From NCBI GenBank assembly GCA_964058805.1, contig CAXKVV010002144.1, positions 868,001 to 932,000 on the forward strand: 64,000 nt of DNA. Reading direction: 5' to 3'. The notes below the pieces were generated by a model, which was given only the letters and a program-made list of their open reading frames with translations, searched no databases and was not told where the DNA came from. Position 1 is the first letter of the stretch; each line of letters begins with the position of its first letter. Of the stretch, positions 11,301 through 23,820 are shown one piece after another. A program made the position numbers and the translations under genes. The DNA comes from Schoenoplectus triqueter (lineage: Eukaryota > Streptophyta > Magnoliopsida > Poales > Cyperaceae).

Positions 11301-12640
11301 CGGCGTCGGTCCTGTTTTCATGTTTTGCGCTCCGCGACTCGTTTTCGGCGGTACCGATGGCGTCGGGACCCGTTTTCATGTTTTGCGCTCTCGGACTCGT
11401 TTTCGGCGGTATCGATGGCGTCGGGTCCCGTTTTCATGTTTTGCGCCCCCGGACTCATTTTCGGCGGTACCGAGGGCGTCGGGTCCCGTATTCATATTTT
11501 GCGCTCCCCGACTCGTTTTTGGCAGTACCGATGGTGTCGGGACCCGTTTTCATGTTTTGCGCTCTCGGACTCCATTTCGGCTGTACCGAGGGCGTCGAGA
11601 CCCGTTTTCATGTTTTGCGAGCCCGAACTCGGTTTCGGCGGTCCCGAGGGCGTTGAGTCCCGTTTTCATGTTGTGCGCCACCGGACTCGGTTTCGGCGGT
11701 ACCGAGGTCGTCGGGTCCCGTTTTCATGTTTTGCGCACCCGGACTCGTTTCGGCGGTACCGAGGGCGTCGGGTCCCGTTTTCATGTTTTGCGCTCCCGGG
11801 CTCGTTTTCGGCGGTACCGAGGGCGTCGGGTCCCGTTTGCATGTTTTGCTTTCCCCGACTCGTTTGCGGCGGTACCGTTGGCTTCGGGACCCGTTTTCTT
11901 GTTTTGCGCTCTCGGACTCAGTTTCGGCAGTACCGAGGGCGTCGGGTCCCGTTTTCATGTTTTGCGCGCCCGACCTCGGTTTCGGTGGTACCGAGGGCGT
12001 CGGGTCTCGTTTTCATGTTTTGCGCTCCCGGACTCGTTTTCGGCGGTACCGACGGCGTCGGTCCTGTTTTCATGTTTTGCCCTCCGCGACTCGTTTTCGG
12101 CGGTACCGATGGCGTCGGGACCCGTTTTCATGTTTTGCGCTCTCGGACTCGTTTTCGGCGGTATCGATGGCGTCGGATCCCGTTTTTATGTTTTGCGCGC
12201 CCGAACTCGGTTTCGGCGGTAGAGAGGGCGTCGGGTCCCGTTTTCAAGTTTTGCGCTCCCGGACTCGTTTTCGGCGGTACCGAGGGCGTCGGGTCCCGTT
12301 TTCATGGATTGCGCTCCCCGACTCGTTTTCGGCGGTATCGATGGCGTCGGGACCCGTTTTCAATTTTTGCGCTCGCGGACTCGGCTTCGGCGGTCCCGAG
12401 GGAGTCGAGTCCCGTTTTCTTGTTTTGCGCTCCCGGACTCGTTTTCGGCTGTACCGAGGGCGTCGGGTCCCGTTTTCATGTTTTGCGCGCCCGGACCCGG
12501 TTTCGGCGGTACCGAGGGAGTCGTGTCCCGTTTTCATGTTTTGCGCGCCTGGACCCGGTTTCGTCGGTACCGAGGGCGTCGGGTCCCATTTTCATGTTTT
12601 GCGCTCCCCGACTCATTTTCGACGGTACCGATGGCGTCGA
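8400..12640 (+). repeat. Second domain: GTTTGCATG-type monomers
   Basis: The block near 8411-8740 recurs near 10206-10535 (offset 1,795), and 10240-10690 recurs near 11629-12079 (offset 1,389). All contain the one-base-short ACTCGTTTCGG monomer and the GTTTGCATG ... CTTTCCCC ... CCGTTGGCG monomer type. A further pair, 8839-9060 and 9881-10102 (offset 1,042), shares GAGGGCGGCGGG. At 9825 the box is altered to TTTTGCCACCCGAA. No gene is seen. Confidence 0.8.
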
Positions 12641-13436
12641 GACCCGTTTTCATGTTTTGCGCTCGCGGACTCGGTATCGGCGGTCCCGAGGGCGTCGAGT
12701 CCCGTTTTCATGTTTTGCGCTCCCGGACTCGTTTTCGGCGGTACCGAGGGTGTCGGGTCCCGTTTTCCTGTTTTGCGCACCCGGACTCGTTTTCGGCGGT
12801 ACCGAGTGCGTCGGTCCCGTTTTCATGTTTTGCGCTCCCCGACTCGTTTTCGGCAGTACCGATGGCGTCGGGACCCGTTTTCATGTTTTGCGCTCCCGGA
12901 CCCGGTTTCGGCGGTACCGAGGGCGTCGGGTCCCGTTTTCATATTTTGCGCGTCCGAACGCGGTTTCGGCGGTACTGAGGGCGTCGGGTCCCGTTTTCAT
13001 GTTTTGCGCCCCCGGACTCGTTTTCGGCGGTACCGAGGGCGTCGGGTCCCGTGTTCATGTTTTGCACTCCCCGACTCGTTTTCGGCGGTACCGATGGCGT
13101 CGGGACCCGTTTTCATGTTTTGCGCTCCCGGACTCGATGTCGGCAGTACCGAGGGCGTCGGGTCCCGTTTTCATGTTTTGCGTGCCCGAACTCGGTTTCG
13201 GCGGTACCGAGGGCGTCGGTTCCCGTTTTCATGTTTTGCGCCCCCGGAATCGTTTTCGGCGATACCGAGGGCGTCGGGTCCCGTGTTCAGGTTTTGCGCT
13301 CCCCGACTCGTTTTCGGCGGTACCGATGGCGTCAGGACCCGTTTTCATGTTTTGCGCTCCCCGACTCGTTTGCGGCGGTACCGTTGGCGTCGGGACCCGT
13401 TTTCATGTTTTGCGCTCTCGGACTCGGTTTCGGTAG
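8484..13436 (+). other. Longest open frame (1,650 codons), judged non-coding
   Basis: This is the longest plus-strand stretch without a stop. It cycles through one 58-residue pattern rich in Arg, Phe, Ser and Cys, because three 58-bp monomers equal 58 codons. Other plus frames are open over the same bases for up to 650-1,570 codons. There is no start context, splice signal or codon bias distinct from the array, and a 1-bp indel only shifts the phase of the cycle. I see no evidence for translation and no similarity to a known protein family. Confidence 0.85.
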
Positions 13437-14104
13437 TACCGAGGGCGTCGGGTCCCGTTTTCATGTTTTGCGCGCCCGAACTCGGTTTCGGCAGTAGCGA
13501 GGGTGTCGGGTCTCGTTTTCATGTTTTGCGCTCCCGGACTCGTTTTCGACGGTACCGAGGGCGTCGGGTCCCGTTTTCATGTTTTGCGCTCCCCGACTCA
13601 TTTTCGTCGGTACCGATGGCGTCGGGACCCGTTTTCATGTTTTGCGCTCTCGGACTCGTTTTCGGCACTGCCGAGTGCGTCGGGTCCCGTTTTCATGTTT
13701 TGCGCACCCGGACTCATTTTCGGCGGTACCGAGGGCGTCGGTCCCGTGTTCATGTTTTGCGCTCCGCGACTCGTTTTCGGCGGTACCGATGGCGTCGGGA
13801 CCCGTTTTCATGTTTTGCGCTCTCGGAGTCATTTTCGGCGGTACCGATGGCGTCGGGTCCCGTTTTCATGTTTTGCGCGCCCGAACTCGGTTTCGGCGGT
13901 ACAGAGGGTGTGGGGTCCCGTTTTCATGTTTTGCGCGCCCGAACTCGGTTTCGGCGGTACAGAGGGTGTGGGGTCCCGTTTTCATGTTTTGCGCTCCCGG
14001 ACTCGTTTTCGGCGGTACCGAGGGAGTCGAGTCCCGTTTTCATGTTTTGCGCTCCCGGACTCGTTTTCGGCGGTACCGATGGCGTCGGGTCCCGTTTTCA
14101 TGTT
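12640..14104 (+). repeat. Module D, copy 1
   Basis: This matches 17450-18623. It starts near the marker CGGTATCGGCGGTCCCG and includes the 57-bp GTGCGTCGGTCCCG monomer, GATGTCGGCAG, GGCACTGCCGAGTGCG and GAGGGTGTGGGG monomers. It contains about four monomers (~230 bp) near 12,950-13,180 that copy 2 lacks, and one extra monomer at 13920-13977. Confidence 0.85.
13862..13977 (+). repeat. Exact single-monomer duplication
   Basis: Bases 13862-13919 and 13920-13977 are identical 58-bp monomers ending in GAGGGTGTGGGGTCCC. The related block at 18.46-18.52 kb has only one copy, so this is a fresh one-unit gain. Confidence 0.9.
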
Positions 14105-15219
14105 TTGCGCTCTCGGACTCGATTTCGGCCGTACCGATGGCGTCGGGTCCCGTTTTCATGTTTCGCGCGCCTGAACTCGGTTTCGGCGGTACCGAGTGCT
14201 TCGGGTCCCGTTATCATGTTTTGCGCTCCCCGACTCGTTTTCGGCGGTACCGATGGCGTCGGGACCCGTTTTCATGTTTTGCGCTCTCGGACTCGATTTC
14301 GGCCGCACCGAGGGCGTCGGGTCCCGTTTTCATGTTTTGCGCTCGCAGACTCATTTTCGGCGGCACCGATGGCGTCGGGTCCCGTTTTCATGTTTTGCGC
14401 CCCCGGACTCTTTTTCGGCCGTACCGAGGGCGTCAGGTCCCGTTTTCATGTTTTGCGCGCCCGAACACGGTTTCGGCGGTACCGAGGGCGTCGGGTCCCG
14501 TTTTCATGTTTTGGGCTTCCGGACTCGTTTTCGGCGGTACCGAGGTCGTCGGTCCTGTTTTCATGTTTTGCGCTCCCCGACTCGTTTTCGGCGGTACCGA
14601 TGGCGTCGGGACCCGTTTTCATGTTTTGCGCTCTCGGACTCGATTTCGGCCGTACCGAGGGCATCGGGTCCCGTTTTCATGTTTTGCGCGCCCGAACTCG
14701 GTTTCGGCGGTACCGAGGGCGTCGGGTCCCGTTTTCATGTTTTGCGCCCCCGGACTCGTTTTCGGCCGTACCGAGGGCGTCGGGTCCCTTTTTCATGTTT
14801 TGCGTGCCCGAACTCGGTTTCGGCGGTACCGAGGGCGTCGGGTCCCGTTTTCATGTTTTGCGCTCTCGGACTCGTTTTCGGCACCGCCGAGGGCGTCGGG
14901 ACCCGTTTTCATGTTTTGCGCTCTCGGATTCGTTTTCGGCACCGCCGAGGGTGTTGGGTCCCGTTTTCATGTTTTGCGCACCCGGACTCGTTATCTGCGG
15001 TACCGAGGGCGTCGGTCCCGTTTTCATGTTTTGCGCTCCCCGACTCGTTTTCGGCGGTACCGATGGCGTCGGGACCCGTTTTCATGGTTTGCGCTCTCGG
15101 ACTCGATTTCGGCAGTACCGAGGGCGTCGGGTCCCGTTTTCATGTTTTGCGCCCCCGGACTCATTTTCGGCGGTACCGAGGGCGTCGGGTCCCGTGTTCA
15201 TATTTTGCGCTCCCCGACT

Positions 15220-16870
15220 CATTTTCGGCGGCACCGATGGCGTCGGGTCCCGTTTTCATGTTTTGCGCCCCCGGACTCTTTTTCGGCCGTACCGAGGGCG
15301 TCAGGTCCCGTTTTCATGTTTTGCGCGCCCGAACTCGGTTTCGGCAGTACCGAGGGCGTCGGGTCCCGTTTTCATGTTTTGCGCCCCCGGACTCGTTTTC
15401 GGCGTTACCGAGGGCGTCGGGTCCCGTGTTCATGTTTTGCGCTCCCCGACTCGTTTTCGGCGGTACCGATGGCGTCGGGACCCGTTTTCATGTTTTGCGC
15501 TCTCGGACTCGATTTCGGCCGTACCGATGGCGTCGGGTCCCTTTTTCATGTTTTGCGCGCCTGAACTCGGTTTCGGCGGTACCGAGGGCTTCGGGTCCCG
15601 TTATCATGTTTTGCGCTCCCCGACATATTTTCGGCGGTACCGATGGCGTCGGGACCCGTTTTCATGTTTTGCGCTCCCCGACTCATTTTCGGTGGTACCG
15701 ATGGCGTCGAGACCCGTTTTCATGTTTTGCGCTCTTGGACCCGTTTTCGGCGGCGCCGAGAGCGTCGGGTCCCGTTTTCATGTTTTGCGCTCTCAGACTC
15801 GGTTTCGGCAGTACCGACGGCATCGGGTCCCGTTTTCATGTTTTGCGGGCCCGAACTCGGTTTCGGCGGTACCGAGGGCGTCGGGTCCCATTTTCATGTT
15901 TTGCGCCCCCGGAATCTTTTTCGGCGGTACTGAGGGCGTCGGGTCCCGTGTTCATGTTTTGCGCTCCGCGACTCGTTTTCGGCGGTACCGATGGCGTCGG
16001 GATCCGTTTTCATGTTTTGCGCTCTCAGACTCGTTTTCGACGGTACCGATGGCGTCGGGTCCCGTTTTCGTGTTTTGCGCGCCCGAACTCGGTTTCGGCG
16101 GTACAGAGGGCGTCGGGTCCCGTTTTCATGTTTTGCGCTCCCGGACTCGTTTTCGGCGGTACAGAGGGCGTCGGGTCCCATTTTCATGTTTTGCGCGCCC
16201 GAACTCGGTTTCGACGGTACCGAGGGCGTCGGGTCTCGTTTTCATGCTTTGCGCGCCCGGACTCATTTTCGGCGGTATCGAGGGAGTCGTGTCCCGTTTT
16301 CATATTTTGCGGGCCCGGACTCATTTTCGACGGTACCGAGGGCGTCGGGTACCGTTTTCATGTTTTGCGCTCCCGGACTCGTTTTCAACGGTACCGAGGG
16401 CGTCGGGTCCCGTTTGCATGCTTTGCTTTCCCTGACTCGTTTGCGGCGGTACCGTTGGCGTCGGGACCTGTTTTCATGTTGTGCGCTCTCGGACTCGGTT
16501 TCTGCAGTACCGAGGGCGTCGGGTCCCGTTTTCATGTTTTGCGCGCCCGAACTCGGTTTCGGCGGTACTGAGGGCGTCGGGTCTCGTTTTCATGTTTTGC
16601 GCTCCCGGACTCGTTTTCGGCGGTACCGAGGGTGTCGGTCCTGTTTTCATGTTTTGCGCTCCCCGACTCGTTTTCGGCGGTACCGATGCCGTCGGGACCC
16701 GTTTTCATGTTTTGCGCTCTCGGACTCGATTTCGGCCGTACCGAGGGCGTCGGGTCCCGTTTTCATGTTTTGCGCGCCCGAACTCGGTTTCGGCGGTACC
16801 GAGGGCGTCGGGTACCGTTTTCATGTTTTGCGCTCCCGGACTCGTTTTCAACGGTACCGAGGGCGTCGGG
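15220..16870 (+). repeat. Module E, copy 1
   Basis: This matches about 20146-21860 (offset 4,926, then 4,983 after one extra 57-bp monomer in copy 2). Marks are GACATATTTTCGG (copy after 15600), GGCGCCGAGAGCG, GACGGCATCGGG, TTTTCGTGTTTTGCG and GCATGCTTTGCTTTCC. The same module recurs at 23.8-25.3, 36.0-37.2 and 41.0-42.2 kb, the most widely copied module in the window. Confidence 0.85.
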
Positions 16871-17449
16871 TCTCGTTTGCATGTTTTGCTTTCCCCGACT
16901 CATTTGCGGCGGTACCGTTGGCGTCGGAACCCGTTTTCATGTTTTGCGCTCTCGGACTCGGTTTCGGCAGTACCGAGGGCGTCGGGACCCGTTTTCATGT
17001 TTTGCGCTCGCGGACTCATTTTCGGCGGCACCGATGGCGTCGGGTCCCGTTTTCATGTTTTGCGCCCCCGGACTCTTTTTCGGCGTTACCGAGGGCGTCG
17101 GGTCCCGTGTTCATGTTTTGCGCTCCCCGACTCGTTTTCGGCGGTACCGATGGCGTCGGGACCCGTTTTCATGTTTTGCGCTCTCGAACTCGATTTCGGC
17201 GGAACCGATGGCGTCGGGTCCCGTTTTCATGTTTTGCGCTCGCGGACTCGTTTCCGGCGGATCCGAGGGCGTCGGGTCCCGTTATCATGTTTTGCGCTCC
17301 CCGACATATTTTTGGCAGTACCGATGGCGTCGGGACCCATTTTCATGTTTTGCGCTCCCCGACTCATTTTCGGTGGTACCGATGGCGTCGAGACCCGTTT
17401 TCATGTTTTGCGCTCTCAGACCCATTTTCGGCGGCGCCGAGGGCGTCGA

Positions 17450-18623
17450 GACCCGTTTTCATGTTTTGCGCTCGCGGACTCGGTATCGGCGGTCCCGAGG
17501 GCGTCGAGTCCCGTTTTCATGTTTTGCGCTCCCGGACTCGTTTTCGGCGGTACCGAGGGTGTCGGGTCCCGTTTTCCTGTATTGCGCACCCGGACTCGTT
17601 TTCGGCGGTACCGAGTGCGTCGGTCCCGTTTTCATGTTTTGCGCTCCCCGACTCGTTTTCGGCGGTACAGATGGCGTCGGGACCCGTTTTCATGTTTTGC
17701 GCTCCCGGACCCGGTTTCGGCGGTACCGAGGGCGTCGGGTCCCGTTTTCATGTTTTGCGTGCCCGAACTCGGTTTCGGCGGTACCGAGGGCGTCGGTTCT
17801 CGTTTTCATGTTTTGCGCCCCCGGAATCGTTTTCGGCGATACCGAGGGCGTCGGGTCCCGTGTTCAGGTTTTGCGCTCCCCGACTCGTTTTCGGCGGTAC
17901 CGATGGCGTCAGGACCCGTTTTCATGTTTTGCGCTCCTCGACTCGTTTGCGGCGGTACCGTTGGCGTCGGGACCCGTTTTCATGTTTTGCGCTCTCGGAC
18001 TCGGTTTCGGTAGTACCGAGGGCGTCGGGTCCCGTTTTCATGTTTTGCGCGCCCGAACTCGGTTTCGGCAGTAGCGAGGGTGTCGGGTCTCGTTTTCATG
18101 TTTTGCGCTCCCGGACTCGTTTTCGACGGTACCGAGGGCGTCGGGTCCCGTTTTCATGTTTTGTGCTCCCCGACTCATTTTCGTCGGTACCGATGGCGTC
18201 GGGACCCGTTTTCATGTTTTGCGCTCTCGGACTCGTTTTCGGCACTGCCGAGTGCGTCGGGTCCCGTTTTCATGTTTTGCGCACCCGGACTCATTTTCGG
18301 CGGTACCGAGGGCGTCGGTCCCGTGTTCATGTTTTGCGCTCCGCGACTCGTTTTCGACGGTACCGATGGCGTCGGGACCCGTTTTCATGTTTTGCGCTCT
18401 CGGAGTCTTTTTCGGCGGTACCGATGGCGTCGGGTCCCGTTTTCATGTTTTGCGCGCCCGAACTCGGTTTCGGCGGTACAGAGGGTGTGGGGTCCCGTTT
18501 TCATGTTTTGCGCTCCCGGACTCGTTTTCGGCGTTACCGAGGGAGTCGAGTCCCGTTTTAATGTTTTGCGCTCCCGGACTCGTTTTCGGCGGTACCGATG
18601 GCGTCGGGTCCCGTTTTCATGTT
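17450..18623 (+). repeat. Module D, copy 2
   Basis: Offset to copy 1 is 4,807 at its left end, 4,577 in the middle and 4,519 at the right end. These steps correspond to a four-monomer deletion here and a one-monomer gain in copy 1. Otherwise the order of variant monomers is the same. Confidence 0.85.
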
Positions 18624-20518
18624 TTGCGCGCCCGAACTCGGTTTCGGCGGTATAGAGGGTGCGGGGTCCCGTTTTCATGTTTTGCGCTCCCTGACTCGTT
18701 TTCGGCGGTACCGAGGGCGTCGGGTCCCGTTTTCATGTTTTGCGCGCCCGAACTCGGTTTCGGCGGTATAGAGGGTGTGATGTCCCGTTTTCATGTTTTG
18801 CGGGCCCGGACTCGTTTTCAACGGTACCGAGGGCGTCGGGTCCCGTTTGCATGTTTTGCTTTCCCCGACTCGTTTGCGGCGGTACCGTTGGCGTCGGGAC
18901 CCGTTTTCATGTTTTGCGCTCTCGGACTCGGTTTCGGCAGTACCGAGGGCGTCGGGTCCCGTTTTCATGTTTTGCGCCCCCGGACTCGTTTTCGGCCGTA
19001 CCGAGGGCGTCGGGTCCCGTTTTCATGTTTTGCGCGCCCGAACTCGGTTTCGGCGGTACCGAGGGCGTCAGGTCCCGTTTTCATGTTTTGCGCTCTCGGA
19101 CTCGTTTTCGGCACCGCCGAGGGCGTCGGGACCCGTTTTCATGTTTTGCGCTCTCGGATTCGTTTTCGGCACCGCCGAGGGTGTCGGGTCCCGTTTTCAT
19201 GTTTTGCGCACCCGGACTCGTTATCGGCGGTACCGAGGGCGTCGGTCAAGTTTTCATGTTTTGCGCTCCCCGACTCGTTTTCGGCGGTACCGATGGCGTC
19301 GGGACCCGTTTTCCTGGTTTGCGCTCTCGGACTCGATTTCGGCAGTACCGAGGGCGTCGGGTCCCGTTTTCATGTTTTGCGCCCCCGGACTCATTTTCGG
19401 CGGTACCGAGGGCGTCGGGTCCCGTGTTCATATTTTGCGCTCCCCGACTCGTTTTTGGCAGTACCGATGGTGTTGGGACCCGTTTTCATGTTTTGCGCTC
19501 TCGGACTCCATTTCGGCTGTGCCGAGGGCGTTGGGACCCGTTTTCATGTTTTGCGAGCCCGAACTCGGTTTCGGCGGTACCGAGGGCTTCAGGTCCAGTT
19601 TTCATGTTTTGCGCACCCGGACTCAGTTTCGACGGTACCGAGGGCGTCGGGTCCCGTGTTCATGTTTTGCGCTCCGTGACTCGTTTTCGGCGGTACCGAT
19701 GGCGTCGGGACCCGTTTTCTTTTTTTGCGCTCTCGGACTCATTTTCGGCGGTACTGTTGACGTCGGGTCCTGTTTTCATGTTTTGCACGCCCGAACTCGG
19801 TTTCGGCGGTTCAGATGGTGTCGGGTCCCGTTTTCATGTTTTGCGCTCCCGGACTCATTTTCGGCGGTACCGAGGGCGTCCGGTCCCGTTTTTATGTTTT
19901 GCGCGCCCGAACTCGGTTTCGGCGGTACCGAGGGCGTCGTGACCCGTTTTAATGTTTTGCGCTCTCGGACTCGGTTTCGGCGGTACCGAGGGCGTCGGGT
20001 CCCGTTTTCATGTTTTGCGCACTCGGACTCGGTTTCGGCGGTACCGAGGGCGTCGGGTCTCGTTTTCATGTTTTGCGCTCTCGGACTCGATTTCGGCCGC
20101 ACCGAGGGCGTCGGGTCCCGTTTTCATGTTTTGCGCACGCGGACTCATTTTCGGCGGCACCGATGGCGTCGGGTCCCGTTTTCATGTTTTGCGCCCCCGG
20201 ACTCTTTTTCGGCCGTACCGAGGGCGTCCGGTTCCGTTTTCATGTTTTGTGCGCCCGAACTCGGTTTCGGCGGTACCGAGGGCGTCGGGTCCCGTTTTCA
20301 TGTTTTGCGCCCCCGGAATCGTTTTCGGCGTTACCGAGGGCGTCGGGTCCCGTGTTCATGTTTTGCGCTCCCCGACTCGTTTTCGGCGGTACCGATGGCG
20401 TCGGGACCCGTTTTCATGTTTTGCGCTCTCGGACTCGATTTCGGCCGTACCGAGGGCGTCGGGTCCCGTTTTCATGTTTTGCGCGCCTGAACTCGGTTTC
20501 GGCGGTACCGAGGGCTTC

Positions 20519-22290
20519 GGGTCCCGTTTTCATGTTTTGCGCCCCCGGACTCGTTTTCGGCGGAACCGAGGGCGTAGGTCCCGTTATCATGTTTTGCGCT
20601 CCCCGACATATTTTCGGCGGTACCGATGGCGTCGGGACCCGTTTTCATGTTTTGCGCTCCCCGACTCATTTTCGGTGGTACCGATGGCGTCGAGACCCGT
20701 TTTCAAGTTTTGCGCTCTGGGACCCGTTTTCGGCGGCGCCGAGAGCGTCGGGTCCCGTTTTCATGTTTTGCGCTCTCAGACTCGGTTTCGGCAGTACCGA
20801 CGGCATCGGGTCCCGTTTTCATGTTTTGCGGGCCCGAACTCGGTTTCGGCGGTACCGAGGGCGTCGGGTCCCATTTTCATGTTTTGCGCCCCCGGAATCT
20901 TTTTCGGCGGTACCGAGGGCGTCGGGTCCCGTGTTCATGTTTTGCGCTCCGCGACTCGTTTTCGGCGGTACCGATGGCGTCGCGACCCGTTTTCATGTTT
21001 TGCGCTCTCGGACTCGTTTTCGACGGTACCGATGGCGTCGGGTCCCGTTTTCGTGTTTTGCGCTCCCGAACTCGGTTTCGACGGTACAGAGGGCGTCGGG
21101 TCCCGTTTTCCTGTTTTGCGCTCCCGGACTCGTTTTCGGCGGTACAGAGGGCGTCGGGTCCCATTTTCATGTTTTGCGCGCCCGAACTCGGTTCCGACAG
21201 TACCGAGGGCGTCGGGTCTCGTTTTCATGCTTTGCGCGCCCGGACTCATTTTCGGCGGTACCGAGGGAGTCGTGTCCCGTTTTCATATTTTGCGGGCCCG
21301 GACTCATTTTCGACGGTACCGAGGGCGTCGGGTACCATTTTCATGTTTTGCGCTCCCGGACTCGTTTTCAACGGTACCGAGGGCGTCGGGTCCCGTTTGC
21401 ATGCTTTGCTTTCCCCGACTCGTTTGCGGCGGTACCGTTGGCGTCGGGACCTGTTTTCATGTTTTGCGCTCTCGGACTCGGTTTCGGCAGTACCGAGGGC
21501 GTCGGGTCCCGTTTTCATGTTTTGCGCGCCCGAACTCGGTTTCGGCGGTACCGAGGGCGTCGGGTCTCGTTTTCATGTTTTGCGCTCCCGGACTCGTTTT
21601 CGGCTGTACCGAGGGCGTCGGTCCTGTTTTCATGTTTTGCGCTCCCCGACTCGTTTTCGGCGGTACCGATGCCGTCGGGACCCGTTTTCATGTTTTGCGC
21701 TCTCGGACTCGATTTCGGTCGTACCGAGGGCGTCGGGTCCCGTTTTCATGTTTTGCGCGCCCAAACTCGGTTTCGGCGGTACCGAGGGCGTCGGGTACCG
21801 TTTTCATGTTTTGCGCTCCCGGACTCGTTTTCAACGGTACCGAGGGCGTCGGGTCTCGTTTGCATGTTTTGCTTTCCCCGACTCATTTGCGGCGGTACCG
21901 TTGGCGTCGGAACCCGTTTTCATGTTTTGCGCTCTCGGACTCGGTTTCGGCAGTACCGAGGGCGTCGGGTCCCGTTTTCATGTTTTGCGCGCCCGAACTC
22001 GGTTTCGGCGGTACCGAGGGCGTCGGGTCTCGTTTTCATGTTTTGCGCTCCCGGACTCGTTTTCGGCGGTACCGAGGGCGTCGGTCCTGTTTTCATGTTT
22101 TGCGCTCCCCGACTCGTTTTCGGCGGTACCGATGGCGTCGGGACCCGTTTTCATGTTTCGCGCTCTCGGACTCGATTTCGGCCGCATCGAGGGCGTCGGG
22201 TCCCATTTTCATGTTTTGCGCTCGCGGACTCATTTTCGACGGCACCGATGGCGTCGGGTCCCGTTTTTATGTTTTGCGCCCCCGGACTCT
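20519..22290 (+). repeat. Module E, copy 2 (1.77 kb shared with 23.8 kb)
   Basis: This matches 23821-25592 at offset 3,302 with few differences and includes the GGCGGAACCGAGGGCGTAGG monomer at its left edge. Part of it recurs at 35.9-37.2 kb at offset 15,397. Confidence 0.85.
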
Positions 22291-23820
22291 TTTTCGGCGT
22301 TACCGAGGGCGTCGGGTCCCGTGTTCATGTTTTGCGCTCCCCGAATCGTTTTCGGCGGTACCGATGGCGTCAGGACCCGTTTTCATGTTTAGCGCTCTCG
22401 GACTCGATTTCGGCGGAACCGATGGCGTCGGGTCCCGTTTTCATGTTTTGCGCTCGCGGACTCGTTTTCAACGGTACCGAGGGCGTCGGGTCCCGTTATC
22501 ATGTTTTGCGCTCCCCGACATATTTTTGGCAGTACCGATGGCGTCGGGACCCGTTTTCATGTTTTGCGCTCCCCGACTCATTTTCGGTGGTACCGATGGC
22601 GTCGAGACCCGTTTTCATGTTTTGCGCTCTCAGACCCATTTTCGGCGGCGCCGAGGGCGTCGGGTCTCGTTTTCTTGTTTTGCGCTCTCGGACCCGTTTT
22701 CGGCGGCGCCGAGGGCGTCGGGTCCCTTTTTCATGTTTTGCGCTCTCAGACTCGGTTTCGGCAGTACCGACGGCATCGGGTCCCGTTTTCATGTTTTGCG
22801 GGCCCGAACTCGGTTTCGGCGGTACCGAGGGCGTCGAATCCCATTTTCATGTTTTGCGCTCCCGGACTCGTTTTCGGCGGTACCGAGGGCATCGGGTCCC
22901 TTGTTCATATTTTGCGCTCCGCGACTCGTTTTCGGCGGTACCGAGGGCGTCGGGTCCCATTTTCATGTTTTGCGCGCCCGGACTCGTTTTCAACGGTACC
23001 GAGGGCGTCGGGTCCCATTTGCATGTTTTGCTTTGCCCGACTCGTTTGCGGCGGTACCGTTGGCGTCGGGACCCGTTTTCATGTTTTGCGCTCTCGGACT
23101 CGGTTTCGGCAGTACCGAGGGCGTCGGGTCCCGTTTTCATGTTTTGCGCGCCCGAACTCGGTTTCGGCGGTACCGAGGGCGTCGGGTCTCGTTTTCATGT
23201 TTTGCGCTCCCGGACTCGTTTTCGGCGGTACCGAGGGCGTCGGTCCTGTTTTCATGTTTTGCGCTCCCCGACTCGTTTTCGGCGGTACCGATGGCGTCGG
23301 GACCCGTTTTCATGTTTTGCGCTCTCGGACTCGATTTCGGCCGCACCGAGGGCGTCGGGTCCCATTTTCATGTTTTGCGCTCGCGGACTCATTTTCGGCG
23401 GCACCGATGGCGTCGGGTCCCGTTTTTATGTTTTGCGCCCCCGGACTCTTTTTCGGCGTTACCGAGGGCGTCGGGTCCCGTGTTCATGTTTTGCGCTCCC
23501 CGAATCGTTTTCGGCGGTACCGATGGCGTCAGGACCCGTTTTCATGTTTAGCGCTCTCGGACTCGATTTCGGCGGAACCGATGGCGTCGGGTCCCGTTTT
23601 CATGTTTTGCGCCCCCGGACTCTTTTTCGGCCGCACTGAGGGCGTCAGGTCCCGTTTTCACGTTTTGCGCGCCCGAACTCGGTTTCGGCGGTACCGAGGG
23701 CGTCGGGTCCCGTTTTCATGTTTTGCGCCCCCGGACTCGTTTTCGGCGTTACCGAGGGCGTCGGGTCCCGTGTTCATGTTTTGCGCTCCCCGACTCGTTT
23801 TCGGCGGTACCGATGGCGTC

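Noticed and set aside
8484..13436. Giant repetitive protein gene (1,650 codons; others of 1,000-1,580 codons at 38023-42777, 11726-16435, 24740-29170, 34476-38816)
   Set aside because: All three plus frames are open over the same DNA because the monomer lacks stops. In-frame stops do occur as ordinary variants (TAAG, TTAATTT, TACTGAGG, CCTGAACTC, TTTAGC), frame-shifting indels are tolerated, and no gene signals flank the frames.
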